Shown here one piece after another: positions 53,263 to 62,184 of a DNA stretch of 64,000 nt. How positions within the stretch are numbered: the stretch's first letter is position 1; the number at the start of each line of letters is the position of its first letter. Both the position numbers and the translations under genes were made by a program. The notes beneath the pieces were generated by a model. That model was given only the letters and a program-made list of their open reading frames with translations. It had not been told where the DNA came from and searched no databases. The stretch comes from FLUQ01 sp031550605 (lineage in GTDB: Bacteria > Desulfobacterota > Desulfovibrionia > Desulfovibrionales > Desulfovibrionaceae), in NCBI GenBank assembly GCA_031550605.1, contig JAVBOK010000011.1:7909-71908 (forward strand), read 5' to 3'.

Positions 53263-56200
53263 GGGCGGACCTCCCCCTCGAAAGGCGCGTCGTGCTCCGG
53301 CCCGGGCACGGGGACCAGGGTCCGGCCGTCCAGATAGACGATGACCCCGCGCACGGCCCGGCCCGGCATGGCCGAGGCCAGCAGGCGAAGGTAGCGCGCG
53401 ACCTGGGTCCGGTGTTCCTCGCCGGGCTGGCCCGTCTTGTACTCCACGGCCAGCAGGGGGCAATCCGGCTTGTCCACCAGAAGGTCCACCCGGTGCATGT
53501 CGCCGTCTGCGTCGAGCAGAGGCTGCTCCGGGCTGCCGTAGCGCATCCAGTCCCGTGTTTCCGGCAATGACGCGTACCAGGCCAGCATGCCGGCCAGATC
53601 GCGCCGGATGGCGTCCGGATCCGGCAAAGACAGAGGAAAAGCCCGCATGGCGTGCCGCACGGCATGGTCGGCATCCCGGGCGGCGTCGCCGCCGTGGCGC
53701 AGGGCCTCCAGGCAGGCGTGGGCCAGAAGGCCCCGCCGCCGTTCGGAAAACCCCCTGTCCTCGGCCGGGGTGCGGAATATTTTCAACCGCGGCAGCCAGC
53801 TCATGGGCCGTTCGGCGTGCTGCGCCGCAGCCGGGGCGCGGGAACGGCGTGCCGCACCCCGCGGCGCATCCGGCGCCTGGTTTTGTCCGCATTCTTCCGC
53901 CGCGTTGCGCCGCGTTGCGGAACGGTCCGATCCGCGTCCCGCAGGGAGGGGGGAGCTCCTCGTCCCCGCGATGGAGGAAGGCGGAACCGTGCCGCTTTCG
54001 TACACGTCGTCCGTGAAGGGAAGGTCCCGCAGCAGCACGGCCAGCCCTTTGGCCAGGGCGGAAGCGGCCGCGGGCTGGGCCGCCGCGGTGATAAAGGCGT
54101 GCAGTTCTTCCGTGGGCCGGGTCCAGGCCACATAGAGGAGGTTCAGCTGTTCGCCCGCCCGCCGGGTCAGGTGTTCGTGGTAGGGATCCCCCAGGGCCCT
54201 GGCGCGGCGCACCACAAGCGGCAGGCCCAGGGTCTCGGTCCGGATCAGCGGGGAATCCGCGCGTTCGCGCTGATGGTGGTACGGCACGATGACCACGGGG
54301 AATTCAAGGCCCTTGGCCTTGTGGATGCTGCAGATGCGCACGGCGTCCATGCTTTCCGGCATGGGCACGCGTTCCGTGCGGCCCGATTCGGCCCAGAATT
54401 CCAGAAAGGAAGAGAGGGAAGAGAATCCCTTGTTTTCCGCGGCGTGGGCCACTTCGGCAAACCGGCGGATAAAGGGAACCTGCTCGGGCGCGAATTCCGG
54501 AATGCGGAAGGCGCGGACAAGTTCCAGCACCGTGTCGTAAGCGCTCATCAAACCGGCCTGGTCCAGAAAGGGGCCGAGAGTCGCGGCCCAGACAGCGGGA
54601 AAGTCGCGGCGGTAGGCCATGAACAGAGGGGGGCCGTTTTCTTCCGCGCGGACGGATGCCAGCCATTCGGCCAACTCCTCCGGGCCGGGGCCGCCGACGG
54701 ACTCGAACAGTTCCGGCCCGCTGACCGCGCTCCAGAAAGCCAGATCGTCCAGGGGGTAATCCAGAAAAGACAGGACATCCGTCAGCCGCGCGATAAGCGG
54801 ATGCTGCTCCAGGCAGAAACTGTATTCGGTAACCGCGGGGATGCGCCATTCGGACAGCCAGCCCGCGATTTCCGTGGCGTCGTCGTTTTTGCGCACCAGA
54901 ATGGCGATATCACCCGGCGGGCGGCGGCGGAGCAGGTCATCGACCAGCAGCGCCCGCATCCGTTCCCGCACGGCTTCGGGGATCTCCGGACCGCTGGGGG
55001 CGCTGACGCGGGTCAGGCGCACCAGACCGGGTTTGGCGGCGTTCGCGTCCGCCACGGTTTGTTCGCATCCGGCAAAGGCGGCCGTGACGATGCGGCGGGC
55101 TTCCGCGATATGGCGGGCCGGGGTTCCGGCCGGCAGCATGGCGGCCAGCACGGCCGCGGCCTGATCCGGGTCCGCCAGGCGGCCGAACACGCTGTTGTTG
55201 AAGACCACGACAGGCGCCGCGCTGCGCCAGTTGCAGGGCAGGCCGCTTTTTCGCGGTCCGTTTTCGAGCATGGCCGTCAGTTCCGGATCTTCCGCCACGG
55301 CGTCGAACAGTTCGGCATTGCCGCCGCGCCAGCCGTAAATGGCCTGTTTCACGTCGCCCACATAGGTCAGCGAACCGCCCCGCGACAGGCAGTCCACGGC
55401 CAGTGGCAGAATGGACCGCCACTGGTCGGTGCTGGTATCCTGAAAGTCGTCGAACAGCAGATGGACCAGGCTGTCGCCCAGACGGCAGAAGGAGTCGGAC
55501 ACGCCGTTTCCGGAACTGACGGCTTCCAGAGCCAGGGCCGGCAGGCGCATGGCCGGCACAAGGCCTTCTTCCCGCTGCAGCGTTTCCAGGCCCCGGACCA
55601 GGGGGCGGGCCAGGGCGACAAAAGGCATGATCTCAAGGGCGTCCAGCAGGGCGGAACCGTGCAGGGCGAAGGCGGCATACGCCGTCGTCATGTCGGCGAA
55701 GGCGTATGCCGCGTCGGCGGAGGCTCTTCCGCGGGACGTTTTGACCAGCAGTTCGTCCAGCTCCGCTTTTTTGCCGAATGCGGAATCGGGCGGCATCTTC
55801 AGGGGAGGGCAGGCCGCGCAGTTTTCCAGAAATTTCGCGGCATTGGTTTGAAGAATAAGGCCTTCTTCCCGTGCAAGGGCACGCAGCGCGGCGGCGCTTT
55901 GGGTCAGGTCACGGTGCATGGCGGCCAGAATCGCGCGGGTGGATTCCGCAGTTTCCGGCGGAGGCAGGGGGGCATGCGCGGCCAGAAAAACCACTTCCAG
56001 CAAGCGGGAGCGCAACGCCCTGCCGGCCTGAAACCCGCTGACGCGGTTGTGCAGCAGAAGGCTTCTGCATGCATCGCGCAGCACTTTTTCCATTCCGGCG
56101 TCGCCTTGGGCCGCCTGGTCGAGCAGGACGTCGTAGAGCGGGGCCAAAGTTTCTTCCAGGGAAAAAACCGGCGCGAAATCGGGGGGCAGGTCAAGGGACA

Positions 56201-56609
56201 GGGCATTCAGCCGCACCAGCAGGGTCAGCAGGCTGTCGATGGTCCGGATGTTCAGCGAATCATAGCGCCGCAGCAAGGCGGCGACCCAGCGCCGGGCCTG
56301 GGGCGGGGTCAGGGGGCAGTCGGGGCCGGCCGGCGCGTCCTGCGGCGCAAGCGCGCGCAGTTTCAGTTCGCGGATCACCCGGGCCTGCATCTCGGCGGCG
56401 GCCTTGTTGGTGAAGGTGGCCGCCAGAATGCCGGCCAGGGAATAGGGGGGAAGGGTTCCGTCGCCGCGCGGGGTCAGGGGAATGCCGCCGCCCACGGCGC
56501 AGGCCGGGGACGCGGCGTCCGGCGATGCGTCGCGCAGGCGGGCAAGAAAGCGCCGGGTCAGGGTGTAAGTTTTGCCGGATCCGGCGGACGCTTTGATCTG
56601 TTCCAGCAT
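53259..56609 (-). CDS. addA: AddA/RecB-type UvrD helicase-nuclease
   Basis: 1116 residues. Walker A at once: KASAGSGKTYTLTRRF (residues 7-22); motif II LLFDDFQDTSTDQW; motif III GDVKQAIYGWRGG; motif V/VI ICSIHKAKGLEFPVVIVPY and NLLYVAWTRPTEELHAF. The C-terminal nuclease (LLVDKPDCPLLAVEYKTGQPGE) has the PD-(D/E)xK residues. It processes broken DNA ends for RecA, probably as an AddAB heterodimer. Ser/Pro/charged insert near residues 880-930 between helicase and nuclease. The start has a weak binding site. Confidence 0.92.
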   Translation of the reverse strand: MLEQIKASAGSGKTYTLTRRFLARLRDASPDAASPACAVGGGIPLTPRGDGTLPPYSLAGILAATFTNKAAAEMQARVIRELKLRALAPQDAPAGPDCPLTPPQARRWVAALLRRYDSLNIRTIDSLLTLLVRLNALSLDLPPDFAPVFSLEETLAPLYDVLLDQAAQGDAGMEKVLRDACRSLLLHNRVSGFQAGRALRSRLLEVVFLAAHAPLPPPETAESTRAILAAMHRDLTQSAAALRALAREEGLILQTNAAKFLENCAACPPLKMPPDSAFGKKAELDELLVKTSRGRASADAAYAFADMTTAYAAFALHGSALLDALEIMPFVALARPLVRGLETLQREEGLVPAMRLPALALEAVSSGNGVSDSFCRLGDSLVHLLFDDFQDTSTDQWRSILPLAVDCLSRGGSLTYVGDVKQAIYGWRGGNAELFDAVAEDPELTAMLENGPRKSGLPCNWRSAAPVVVFNNSVFGRLADPDQAAAVLAAMLPAGTPARHIAEARRIVTAAFAGCEQTVADANAAKPGLVRLTRVSAPSGPEIPEAVRERMRALLVDDLLRRRPPGDIAILVRKNDDATEIAGWLSEWRIPAVTEYSFCLEQHPLIARLTDVLSFLDYPLDDLAFWSAVSGPELFESVGGPGPEELAEWLASVRAEENGPPLFMAYRRDFPAVWAATLGPFLDQAGLMSAYDTVLELVRAFRIPEFAPEQVPFIRRFAEVAHAAENKGFSSLSSFLEFWAESGRTERVPMPESMDAVRICSIHKAKGLEFPVVIVPYHHQRERADSPLIRTETLGLPLVVRRARALGDPYHEHLTRRAGEQLNLLYVAWTRPTEELHAFITAAAQPAAASALAKGLAVLLRDLPFTDDVYESGTVPPSSIAGTRSSPLPAGRGSDRSATRRNAAEECGQNQAPDAPRGAARRSRAPAAAQHAERPMSWLPRLKIFRTPAEDRGFSERRRGLLAHACLEALRHGGDAARDADHAVRHAMRAFPLSLPDPDAIRRDLAGMLAWYASLPETRDWMRYGSPEQPLLDADGDMHRVDLLVDKPDCPLLAVEYKTGQPGEEHRTQVARYLRLLASAMPGRAVRGVIVYLDGRTLVPVPGPEHDAPFEGEVRP

Positions 56610-56691
56610 GGCGGGAATACTATGCCGGATTCAGGGGCGGAATGCCAGCCCGGTTTTGTCCGGACGGCGGCCGCATGCGGTCCGCCGCCCG

Positions 56692-57015
56692 TCATTTGCC
56701 GCCGGTGGGCAGGGACAGGGAGGAAGGATTGATGCCCGCCTCTTTGGCCGCTTCGTAGGCGATCTGGCAATCGGGTCCGGTGCTCATGGCCTTCCAGGCC
56801 ATGTCGGCGCCGGATCAGGCCCCCGGCTGGTCAATGTTGCTTTTGTAGCGTTCGCATTTGGCGAGTTGCAGGCGCAGCAGGTTGTGGTCGGCGAGAAAGG
56901 CCTGTTTTTTCGCTTCGCGTTCCGCCTTGCCCGGTCTGAAATCCAGAGAGAAAGAACCGAGGGAAGCGACAAAAATGAGCAGCACGCACAGCAGGGACAG
57001 TTTGTCTTTTGTCAT
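56692..57015 (-). CDS. Candidate selenoprotein B: small secreted Cys-Sec-Cys protein
   Basis: Read through an in-frame UGA (56815-56817), this gives 107 residues: 66 before, Sec67, then 40 after, ending at TGA 56692-56694. N terminus: MTKDK then a hydrophobic segment (SLLCVLLIFVASLG), a signal peptide or anchor. Conserved core: AEREAKKQAFLADHNLLRLQ, LAKCERYKSNIDQPGA, [UGA], SGADMAWKAMSTGPDCQIAY, EAAKEAGINP. Cys54, Sec67 and Cys83 have the same spacing in the upstream paralogue. An ordinary gene caller would stop at 66 residues or ignore it. AGGTG precedes the ATG. The function is unknown; a thiol/selenol redox or metal-binding role is inferred only from the Cys/Sec pattern. Confidence 0.72.
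56785..56803 (-). promoter_or_regulatory. Candidate bacterial SECIS hairpin (gene B)
   Basis: Minus strand CATGGCC-TGGAA-GGCCATG, a perfect 7-bp stem with 5-nt loop, beginning exactly 11 nt after the UGA. A lower helix TCCGG/CCGGA brackets it directly behind the UGA. Spacing, stem length and G in the first two loop bases fit the bSECIS rules known from E. coli fdhF. Confidence 0.65.
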
Positions 57016-57058
57016 ACCGGTACACCTGTTCGGCCGGGAACGGATCACCGGCGTTCCA

Positions 57059-57418
57059 TCATTTGCCGCTGCCGGGCAGCGCAAGGGTTGCAGGGTTAAT
57101 GCCCGCCTCTTTGGCGGCCAGATACGCGATCTCACAATCGGGGCCGTCCAGCATGGTCTTCCAGGCCATGACTGAACCGGGTCAGGCGCCGGGCTGGTCG
57201 ATGTTGGCTTTAAATTGTTCGCATTTGGCAAGTTGCAGCCGCAGCAGGTTGTGATCGGCGAGATAGGCCTGCTTTCTTGCTTCGCGTTCCGTTTTGGAGG
57301 GGCCGAAATAGTCCGTGCAGGCAGTGGAGAGAAGGGCAAGGGAAAGGATGGCGACGTGAAAAAGCGTAGTCCGAATGCCATACAGGGACCGCCGGGAGGA
57401 AGTCGATGACGTCTTCAT
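57059..57418 (-). CDS. Candidate selenoprotein A: small lipoprotein with Cys-Sec-Cys core
   Basis: Read through UGA (57182-57184), 119 residues: 78 before, Sec79, 40 after, ending at TGA 57059-57061. Basic N terminus, hydrophobic VAILSLALLSTAC with a lipobox-like STAC (C34), so probably a lipoprotein. Core: KTEREARKQAYLADHNLLRL, LAKCEQFKANIDQPGA, [UGA], PGSVMAWKTMLDGPDCEIAY, LAAKEAGINP. Relative to gene B 30 of 36 residues before and 27 of 40 after the UGA are identical. Cys66-Sec79-Cys95 spacing equals that of gene B. It lies 43 bases upstream of gene B and just behind the permease terminators. I do not recognise the family. Confidence 0.72.
57152..57170 (-). promoter_or_regulatory. Candidate bacterial SECIS hairpin (gene A)
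   Basis: Minus strand CATGGCC-TGGAA-GACCATG: 7-bp stem with one C-A mismatch, the same loop as in gene B, also starting 11 nt after the UGA. CAG/CTG below, with a bulged T, can extend the helix; a bulged U is also a feature of the fdhF SECIS. Confidence 0.6.
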
Positions 57419-57435
57419 GGCAAGGTTCCCGTGAT

Positions 57436-57497
57436 GGCGGGCGGCGCGAGGCCGCCCGCCCCGGTTTGCGGGCAGGCCCTGAGAAGCCGGGCCTGCC
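57436..57497 (-). terminator. Double hairpin after the SLC23-like permease gene
   Basis: Two stems lie between the permease stop and gene A: GGCAGGCCC/GGGCCTGCC (57471-57479, 57489-57497) 8 bases past the stop, and GGCGGGCGGC/GCCGCCCGCC (57436-57445, 57451-57460). The second ends only 17 bases before the gene A start, so it could also attenuate or insulate that gene. Confidence 0.6.
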
Positions 57498-57505
57498 GCG
57501 TGGGT

Positions 57506-58906
57506 TCAGTCGTCCTGTTCCATTTTTTCCTGGTTGACCCAGATGCGTTCTTCGCCGATTTTTACCGACTTCAGCGCTTCCACGCCGTAAATGACCGCGC
57601 AGGTGATAAAGCCGGCGGCAAACGCCCAGCCCGCGTTACGGGCAAGCAGGGTGCCGGCCACGATCCCGGCCACGCCGAGGTCTTTCAGGCAGCGCGATTC
57701 TCTGGCCCCGACGTACACGGACACAAAGCCCTGGATGACCATGGTCAGGGCGAAGGCCGCGGGCAGAATGGGCCGGGTCATGGTCACGATGGGCATCAGC
57801 CAGTAACCGGTAAAGGTGCCCCACCGGAACGCGGCGCAGCCTCCGATCAGGCAGTCCATGCCTTTGCGGCCCTTCTTCCAGCGCTCGGTGGTGACCACGG
57901 TCATGGCCGCCCAGATGGGGCCGCACATGGAGATGTCCGGGGCGATGATGGACATGATGCCGTTGCGCATGCCCACGATCAGGTGGGTGCGGTCAGGGTC
58001 GTATTTGGCCGGATCGTCCGGACGCAGCGGGTCCGCTTCGCGGATGATGGCGTTGGCCTGCACCGCGTCGCCGAAAATTACGATGTAGGTGGTCAGCACC
58101 AGGGGAATGGCCTTGAGGTACATGTCCATGCTCGGCCAGCCCAGCTTGCCCCAGGGCACCCAGTCGGTCCACAGCGTGCCGAAGTCGGGACGGGAAAAGC
58201 CCCACTGGATGGTAAAGGGCGCTTCCCCAACGATGGGGGCGATGATGATGGCCGCCACGATGCAGGGCAGGATGCCCAGCGTGGCGACCCGGCGCAGGGG
58301 AATGTTCCGTTCGGCCAGATCGCGGAAATGCATGTTGTACATCATGTACAGGCCCACCAGCACGCACAGGGTGATGGTGATGGGCATCTTGTCAAAGTGC
58401 CCGCCCACGCGGAACACGGACATGACGGCCGCGATGCCCGCGCCGAGAATGATCCCGGACTTGATGCCCGTGGGAATCAGGGAAATGACTTTTTTGGCCA
58501 GGCCCGTCGCGCCGAGAAAGAAACACCAGATCCCCAGCACCAGTTGGAAGGCGATGAGCGCGTGCATGCGGACGGGGCCTTCGGCCGGGAACGAGGTCAC
58601 GTACAGGATAATCAGGGGGATGGCGGGCGTCACCCAGCCGGGCACGACCGGGTCGCCCAGATGGGCGTGCCAGAGATACAGGAAACCGTTCAGGCAAACG
58701 ATTGCCAGGGCCACTTCAAAGGGCATCTTCAGGTTTTCCTGCAGAACCGGGATAATGGAAAGACAAACCGCGCACATGATCAGGCCCTGGATGTAATCGG
58801 GCCACTCCCAGCGGAAATGCACGACAGGGAAACGAACCTTGAACTTCCAGAGAGGAATGAACGGAGCTTCCTGGCCGTCGGGTCTGATTTGAATCCAGTC
58901 TTTCAT
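57506..58906 (-). CDS. SLC23/NCS2-like membrane permease
   Basis: 466 residues with about 12 hydrophobic segments. PGWVTPAIPLIILYV and LIPTGIKSGIILGAGIAAVM recall nucleobase/ascorbate (NCS2) and benzoate-type carriers, as does the second half (GMRNGIMSIIAPDISMCGPIWAAM). N and C termini are hydrophilic. ATG 58906 follows GAGGTG. It is close to a TRAP transporter, so both may belong to one uptake pathway, but the substrate cannot be inferred from sequence alone. Confidence 0.75.
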   Translation of the reverse strand: MKDWIQIRPDGQEAPFIPLWKFKVRFPVVHFRWEWPDYIQGLIMCAVCLSIIPVLQENLKMPFEVALAIVCLNGFLYLWHAHLGDPVVPGWVTPAIPLIILYVTSFPAEGPVRMHALIAFQLVLGIWCFFLGATGLAKKVISLIPTGIKSGIILGAGIAAVMSVFRVGGHFDKMPITITLCVLVGLYMMYNMHFRDLAERNIPLRRVATLGILPCIVAAIIIAPIVGEAPFTIQWGFSRPDFGTLWTDWVPWGKLGWPSMDMYLKAIPLVLTTYIVIFGDAVQANAIIREADPLRPDDPAKYDPDRTHLIVGMRNGIMSIIAPDISMCGPIWAAMTVVTTERWKKGRKGMDCLIGGCAAFRWGTFTGYWLMPIVTMTRPILPAAFALTMVIQGFVSVYVGARESRCLKDLGVAGIVAGTLLARNAGWAFAAGFITCAVIYGVEALKSVKIGEERIWVNQEKMEQDD

Positions 58907-59019
58907 AATCACCTCATTTTTACTTGTGACATGGAAAAACAACACAACCAACGCCTTCTACGGATAGATCACGGATTGGTGCGGCATCCGGGTCTGCGAA
59001 ACCGGTCTCACAAAGCCGG

Positions 59020-59049
59020 AATATACTGCAAAACGGTGGAACTTCGCAA
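59020..59049 (-). promoter_or_regulatory. Candidate promoter for the permease
   Basis: Minus strand TTGCGA (59044-59049), 18-nt spacer, TATATT (59020-59025), 114 bases before the permease ATG in an AT-rich region. Further weak boxes lie toward 59100. Confidence 0.5.
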
Positions 59050-59133
59050 GGAAATCCTTTTCTCAAAAAGAGTATGCAACAAAATAAAGAAAGTGTTTAC
59101 TGTTACAAAAAGCACAGATATATACAGGTATAC

Positions 59134-61002
59134 TTATTGAATGCCCGATTCACGGGACATTCTGCGATTGGCATTCCACCATACAGTCAGCAGCAGGGCG
59201 GTTCCGGCAATGATGCAGACCGGATACGGCGTCAGCACCAGACTGCTTGCGACAAGCAGCAGCGCCCGTTCCGCAAGGTTCAGCGGGCCGTTGATATAGC
59301 CCATCATGGCGTATCCCAGGCAGAACATGACGGCAAGGCCGCTGACCACGGCCAGAAGGTTGGCCAGCCAGTTTCCCTGCATCAGCAGGCCCGGATCGTA
59401 ACAGAAAGCGAAGGGCACGATAAAGGCCAGGAAGCCGAGCTGCATGGCCTTGAAACCGGTCTCGTTGGGTCCGGAACCGGCGATGGAGCTGGCAGCATAG
59501 GCGGCAAGGGCCACGGGAGGCGTGATGTTGGAGATGATGGCATAATAGAACACGAACATGTGGGCCGCAATCGGCAAAAATCCCAGTTTGACCAGAATGG
59601 GCGCGCCCAGAGCCGCCGCCAGAATATACGCCCCGGTCGTGGGCAGCCCCATGCCCAGCACCAGAGAGACCATCATGACCAGAACCAGGGCCAGGAACGG
59701 CAGGTTTTGGGAAAAGGACAGCACAAAACCCACCAGCTTGCCGCCGATGCCGGTCAGCGCCACGGAACCCAGCACGGTTCCCGCCGTGGCGCAGGCCACG
59801 CAAACCAGCGGTATGCCTTTGGCGCCTTCGTAAATGGCGTCCAGAATGCGTTTGGGCCCCATGCGCGTGGCCGGATCGGGCAGAGACACCACCCAGGCCA
59901 GCGCGACCCCGATCAGGGCGGCAAGCATGGGCGTGTACCCGATCATCAGGAAATACACCAGGCCCGCGATGGGCAGCAGCATGTACGCGCGCTTGAGCAC
60001 GGACCGCTTGCTGGGCAGTTCGGAAGGGTCAAGGCCGCTCATGCCGTGCTTCAGCGCCGCAAGGCGCACCATAAGCAGCACGGTGGCGTAATAGAGTATG
60101 GCCGGGAAAAAGGCGGCGATGATGATGTCCCGGAACTGCACCCCCAGAAAGGAGGCCATCAGAAAAGCGCCCGCGCCCATGACCGGCGGCATGATCTGCC
60201 CGCCGGAACTGGCCACTGCCTCCACCGCCCCGGCAAATGCCGGAGGATAGCCCAGGCGTTTCATCAGCGGGATGGTGAAGGCCCCGGTGCCGTAAACGTT
60301 GGCCACGGCGGATCCGCTGATGGAGCCGAGCAGGCAGGAACTGACCACCGCAATCTGGGCCGGGCCGCCGGGACGGGAACCGGTAAAGGCTTGCGCCACT
60401 TCCATGAAGTAGGGGCCGGCGCCGCTTTTTTCCAGAAATCCGCCGAAAATCAGAAAAACCATGACAAAAGTGGCCGAAACCCCCAGCGGCATGGAAAAGA
60501 TGCCCTCATCGGTCAGATACAGCTGCTCCACCACTTCCTCGTACCGGAACGAAAGGCCGCGCAAAAGCCCCGGCAGCCGGTCGCCGAACAGCATGTACAG
60601 GCAGAACAGCGCGGCGATGCAGGTAAGCGGCAGGCCGACGATGCGGCGCGTGCCTTCCAGCAGCATCAGGGTCAGCAGGGTGCCCAGAACGATCTGGGCT
60701 CCGGTCAGCGGATCCACCTGCTGGATGCGGTTGATGATGTCCTCGTAAAACCAGACCCCGTACAGGCCGGGCAGGGCAGCCAAAGCGCCCAGGACCCAGT
60801 CGTGGACGGGGGTGTGTTCCTTGCTGCCTCCGGATGTGGCCGGGTACAGCCAGTACGCGAGGGGCAGCACAAACGTCAGGTGGATGGTGCGCTGCAGGTA
60901 GGATTCGAAACTGCCGAACGCGGCGGTGTAAATGTGGAAAAGCCCCAGCAGAACGATATAGCAGTAGATGAAGTGCGCCTGGTATCCGCTGAGTTTCCGC
61001 AT
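59134..61002 (-). CDS. TRAP transporter fused 4TM/12TM permease (DctQM fusion)
   Basis: 622 residues. The N-terminal part (to about 150) is the DctQ-like 4-TM subunit; the rest is the DctM-like ion-coupled channel with MVFLIFGGFLEKSG, GSISGSAVANVYGTGAFTIPLMKRLGY, EAVASSGGQIMPPVMGAGAF and MGLPTTGAYILAAALGAP. This fusion is diagnostic of TAXI-TRAP systems, and the TAXI gene is 99 bases upstream. Uses a Na+ or H+ gradient for uptake. The start ATG 61002 begins MRKLSGYQAHF; the frame extends further upstream without support. Confidence 0.94.
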   Translation of the reverse strand: MRKLSGYQAHFIYCYIVLLGLFHIYTAAFGSFESYLQRTIHLTFVLPLAYWLYPATSGGSKEHTPVHDWVLGALAALPGLYGVWFYEDIINRIQQVDPLTGAQIVLGTLLTLMLLEGTRRIVGLPLTCIAALFCLYMLFGDRLPGLLRGLSFRYEEVVEQLYLTDEGIFSMPLGVSATFVMVFLIFGGFLEKSGAGPYFMEVAQAFTGSRPGGPAQIAVVSSCLLGSISGSAVANVYGTGAFTIPLMKRLGYPPAFAGAVEAVASSGGQIMPPVMGAGAFLMASFLGVQFRDIIIAAFFPAILYYATVLLMVRLAALKHGMSGLDPSELPSKRSVLKRAYMLLPIAGLVYFLMIGYTPMLAALIGVALAWVVSLPDPATRMGPKRILDAIYEGAKGIPLVCVACATAGTVLGSVALTGIGGKLVGFVLSFSQNLPFLALVLVMMVSLVLGMGLPTTGAYILAAALGAPILVKLGFLPIAAHMFVFYYAIISNITPPVALAAYAASSIAGSGPNETGFKAMQLGFLAFIVPFAFCYDPGLLMQGNWLANLLAVVSGLAVMFCLGYAMMGYINGPLNLAERALLLVASSLVLTPYPVCIIAGTALLLTVWWNANRRMSRESGIQ

Positions 61003-61101
61003 GACAACCCCCCGCCCGTAGTTCGGAACCGGTAAACGTTTATTGCCCCGTGCGGGAAAAGGCGCGGCTGGAAAGTCCGGCCGCGCCGCCGCCATGCCGG
61101 G

Positions 61102-62103
61102 CTATTTTTTCAGGCTCTTCCAGAATCTGGTCGATCCGGGATGGCTGGGCACGCCTTCGGGCAAGGCCATCCCGGGTTCCAGTTCCTGCATGTCTTTTAC
61201 CGCTTCCACCAGGGATTTCTTGTTTTTCCACATGGATTCGTTCATGGCGTACACCAGGCTGTCCGGCAGGTCCTTGCGGATGACGATGCAGGTATAGTCG
61301 CCCATGGTTTTGACCGGTGTGGTCACGCTTTTGTATACGCCCGTGGGGATGGTGTAGGTGGTGGTGCCGTAGGCTTTGGCAATGGCATCCAGAGCCTTCT
61401 GGTCAATGGGCAGAAGCACGACGTCCACTTTGCTTTCGATGTTCATCACGATGGAAGCCACCGCGCCCACGGAGAAGGAGAACACGTCGATGTGGTTGTC
61501 GGCGATCAGATCCGCGCCGCCTTCGTACGAAGCGTACTCAACAGTCCAGTTGCCTTTTTTCAGGGTGTTGGTGTCCGTGTTGTAGCCTTTCTTGAACAGG
61601 GCCTTGACCGCGAATTCGGAGCCCGTGCCCGGTTTCAGTGTGGCAAAGCGCACGGGGATCTTTTTGGCGAACAGATCGCCGAGGGTCTTGATACCGTGTT
61701 TTTCCACAAAATCCTTGCGCGCGATGAAGTACGTGACCTGGGTGTACAGGTTGGCCATAATCACGGCGTTTTTGACGGTTTTCCCCTTGAAGTCCTCTTC
61801 GCCGTTCATGGCCGCGCCCAGGAACGAGGTCATGGAAAAGCCCAGATCGCCCTTTTTGACGTCGGTGTTGATGATGTTGGCGACGCCGCCGCCGGTGCTG
61901 CTGCTGGTGTTGATGACTTCCTTGGACCAGATGTCGGCCAGGGCAGTGCCCAGAGCGAACCAGTTGCCGCCCGGAGGTCCGGCCATGAAGCGGATCTGGT
62001 CGGGCCAGCCTTTCTTGTCCGCTTTCGCGTCTGCCGCGCCGGCGGTTCCGGCAAGGAACATGGCCATAACACACAGGGATAGTGCGCAGAAAATCTTTTT
62101 CAT
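61102..62103 (-). CDS. TAXI-family TRAP solute-binding protein
   Basis: 333 residues: signal peptide MKKIFCALSLCVMAMFLAGTAGA, then IRFMAGPPGGNWFALGTALADIWSKEV, SSTGGGVANI, FATLKPGTGSEFAVKALFKKGY, TMGDYTCIVIRKDLPDSLVYA, all typical of TAXI proteins. Periplasmic receptor delivering a solute to the fused permease downstream. AAGGAG precedes ATG 62103. Substrate unknown (known TAXI ligands include glutamate and other small acids). Confidence 0.94.
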   Translation of the reverse strand: MKKIFCALSLCVMAMFLAGTAGAADAKADKKGWPDQIRFMAGPPGGNWFALGTALADIWSKEVINTSSSTGGGVANIINTDVKKGDLGFSMTSFLGAAMNGEEDFKGKTVKNAVIMANLYTQVTYFIARKDFVEKHGIKTLGDLFAKKIPVRFATLKPGTGSEFAVKALFKKGYNTDTNTLKKGNWTVEYASYEGGADLIADNHIDVFSFSVGAVASIVMNIESKVDVVLLPIDQKALDAIAKAYGTTTYTIPTGVYKSVTTPVKTMGDYTCIVIRKDLPDSLVYAMNESMWKNKKSLVEAVKDMQELEPGMALPEGVPSHPGSTRFWKSLKK

Positions 62104-62184
62104 GACGGCTCCTTGTGGTTGCGCCGGTCTGATGCGGGATATGCCGAAAAGCGACCGGCATAATGCAGATTTTTTCTTAATGGC

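Noticed and set aside
56692..57015. Gene B as a simple pseudogene copy of gene A
   Set aside because: A dead copy would not show conserved residues with synonymous changes on both sides of the UGA, and gene A carries the same UGA.
57059..57418. UGA read as tryptophan (alternative genetic code)
   Set aside because: All other genes in the window use UGA as a normal stop, including the ends of genes A and B; only these two positions need recoding.
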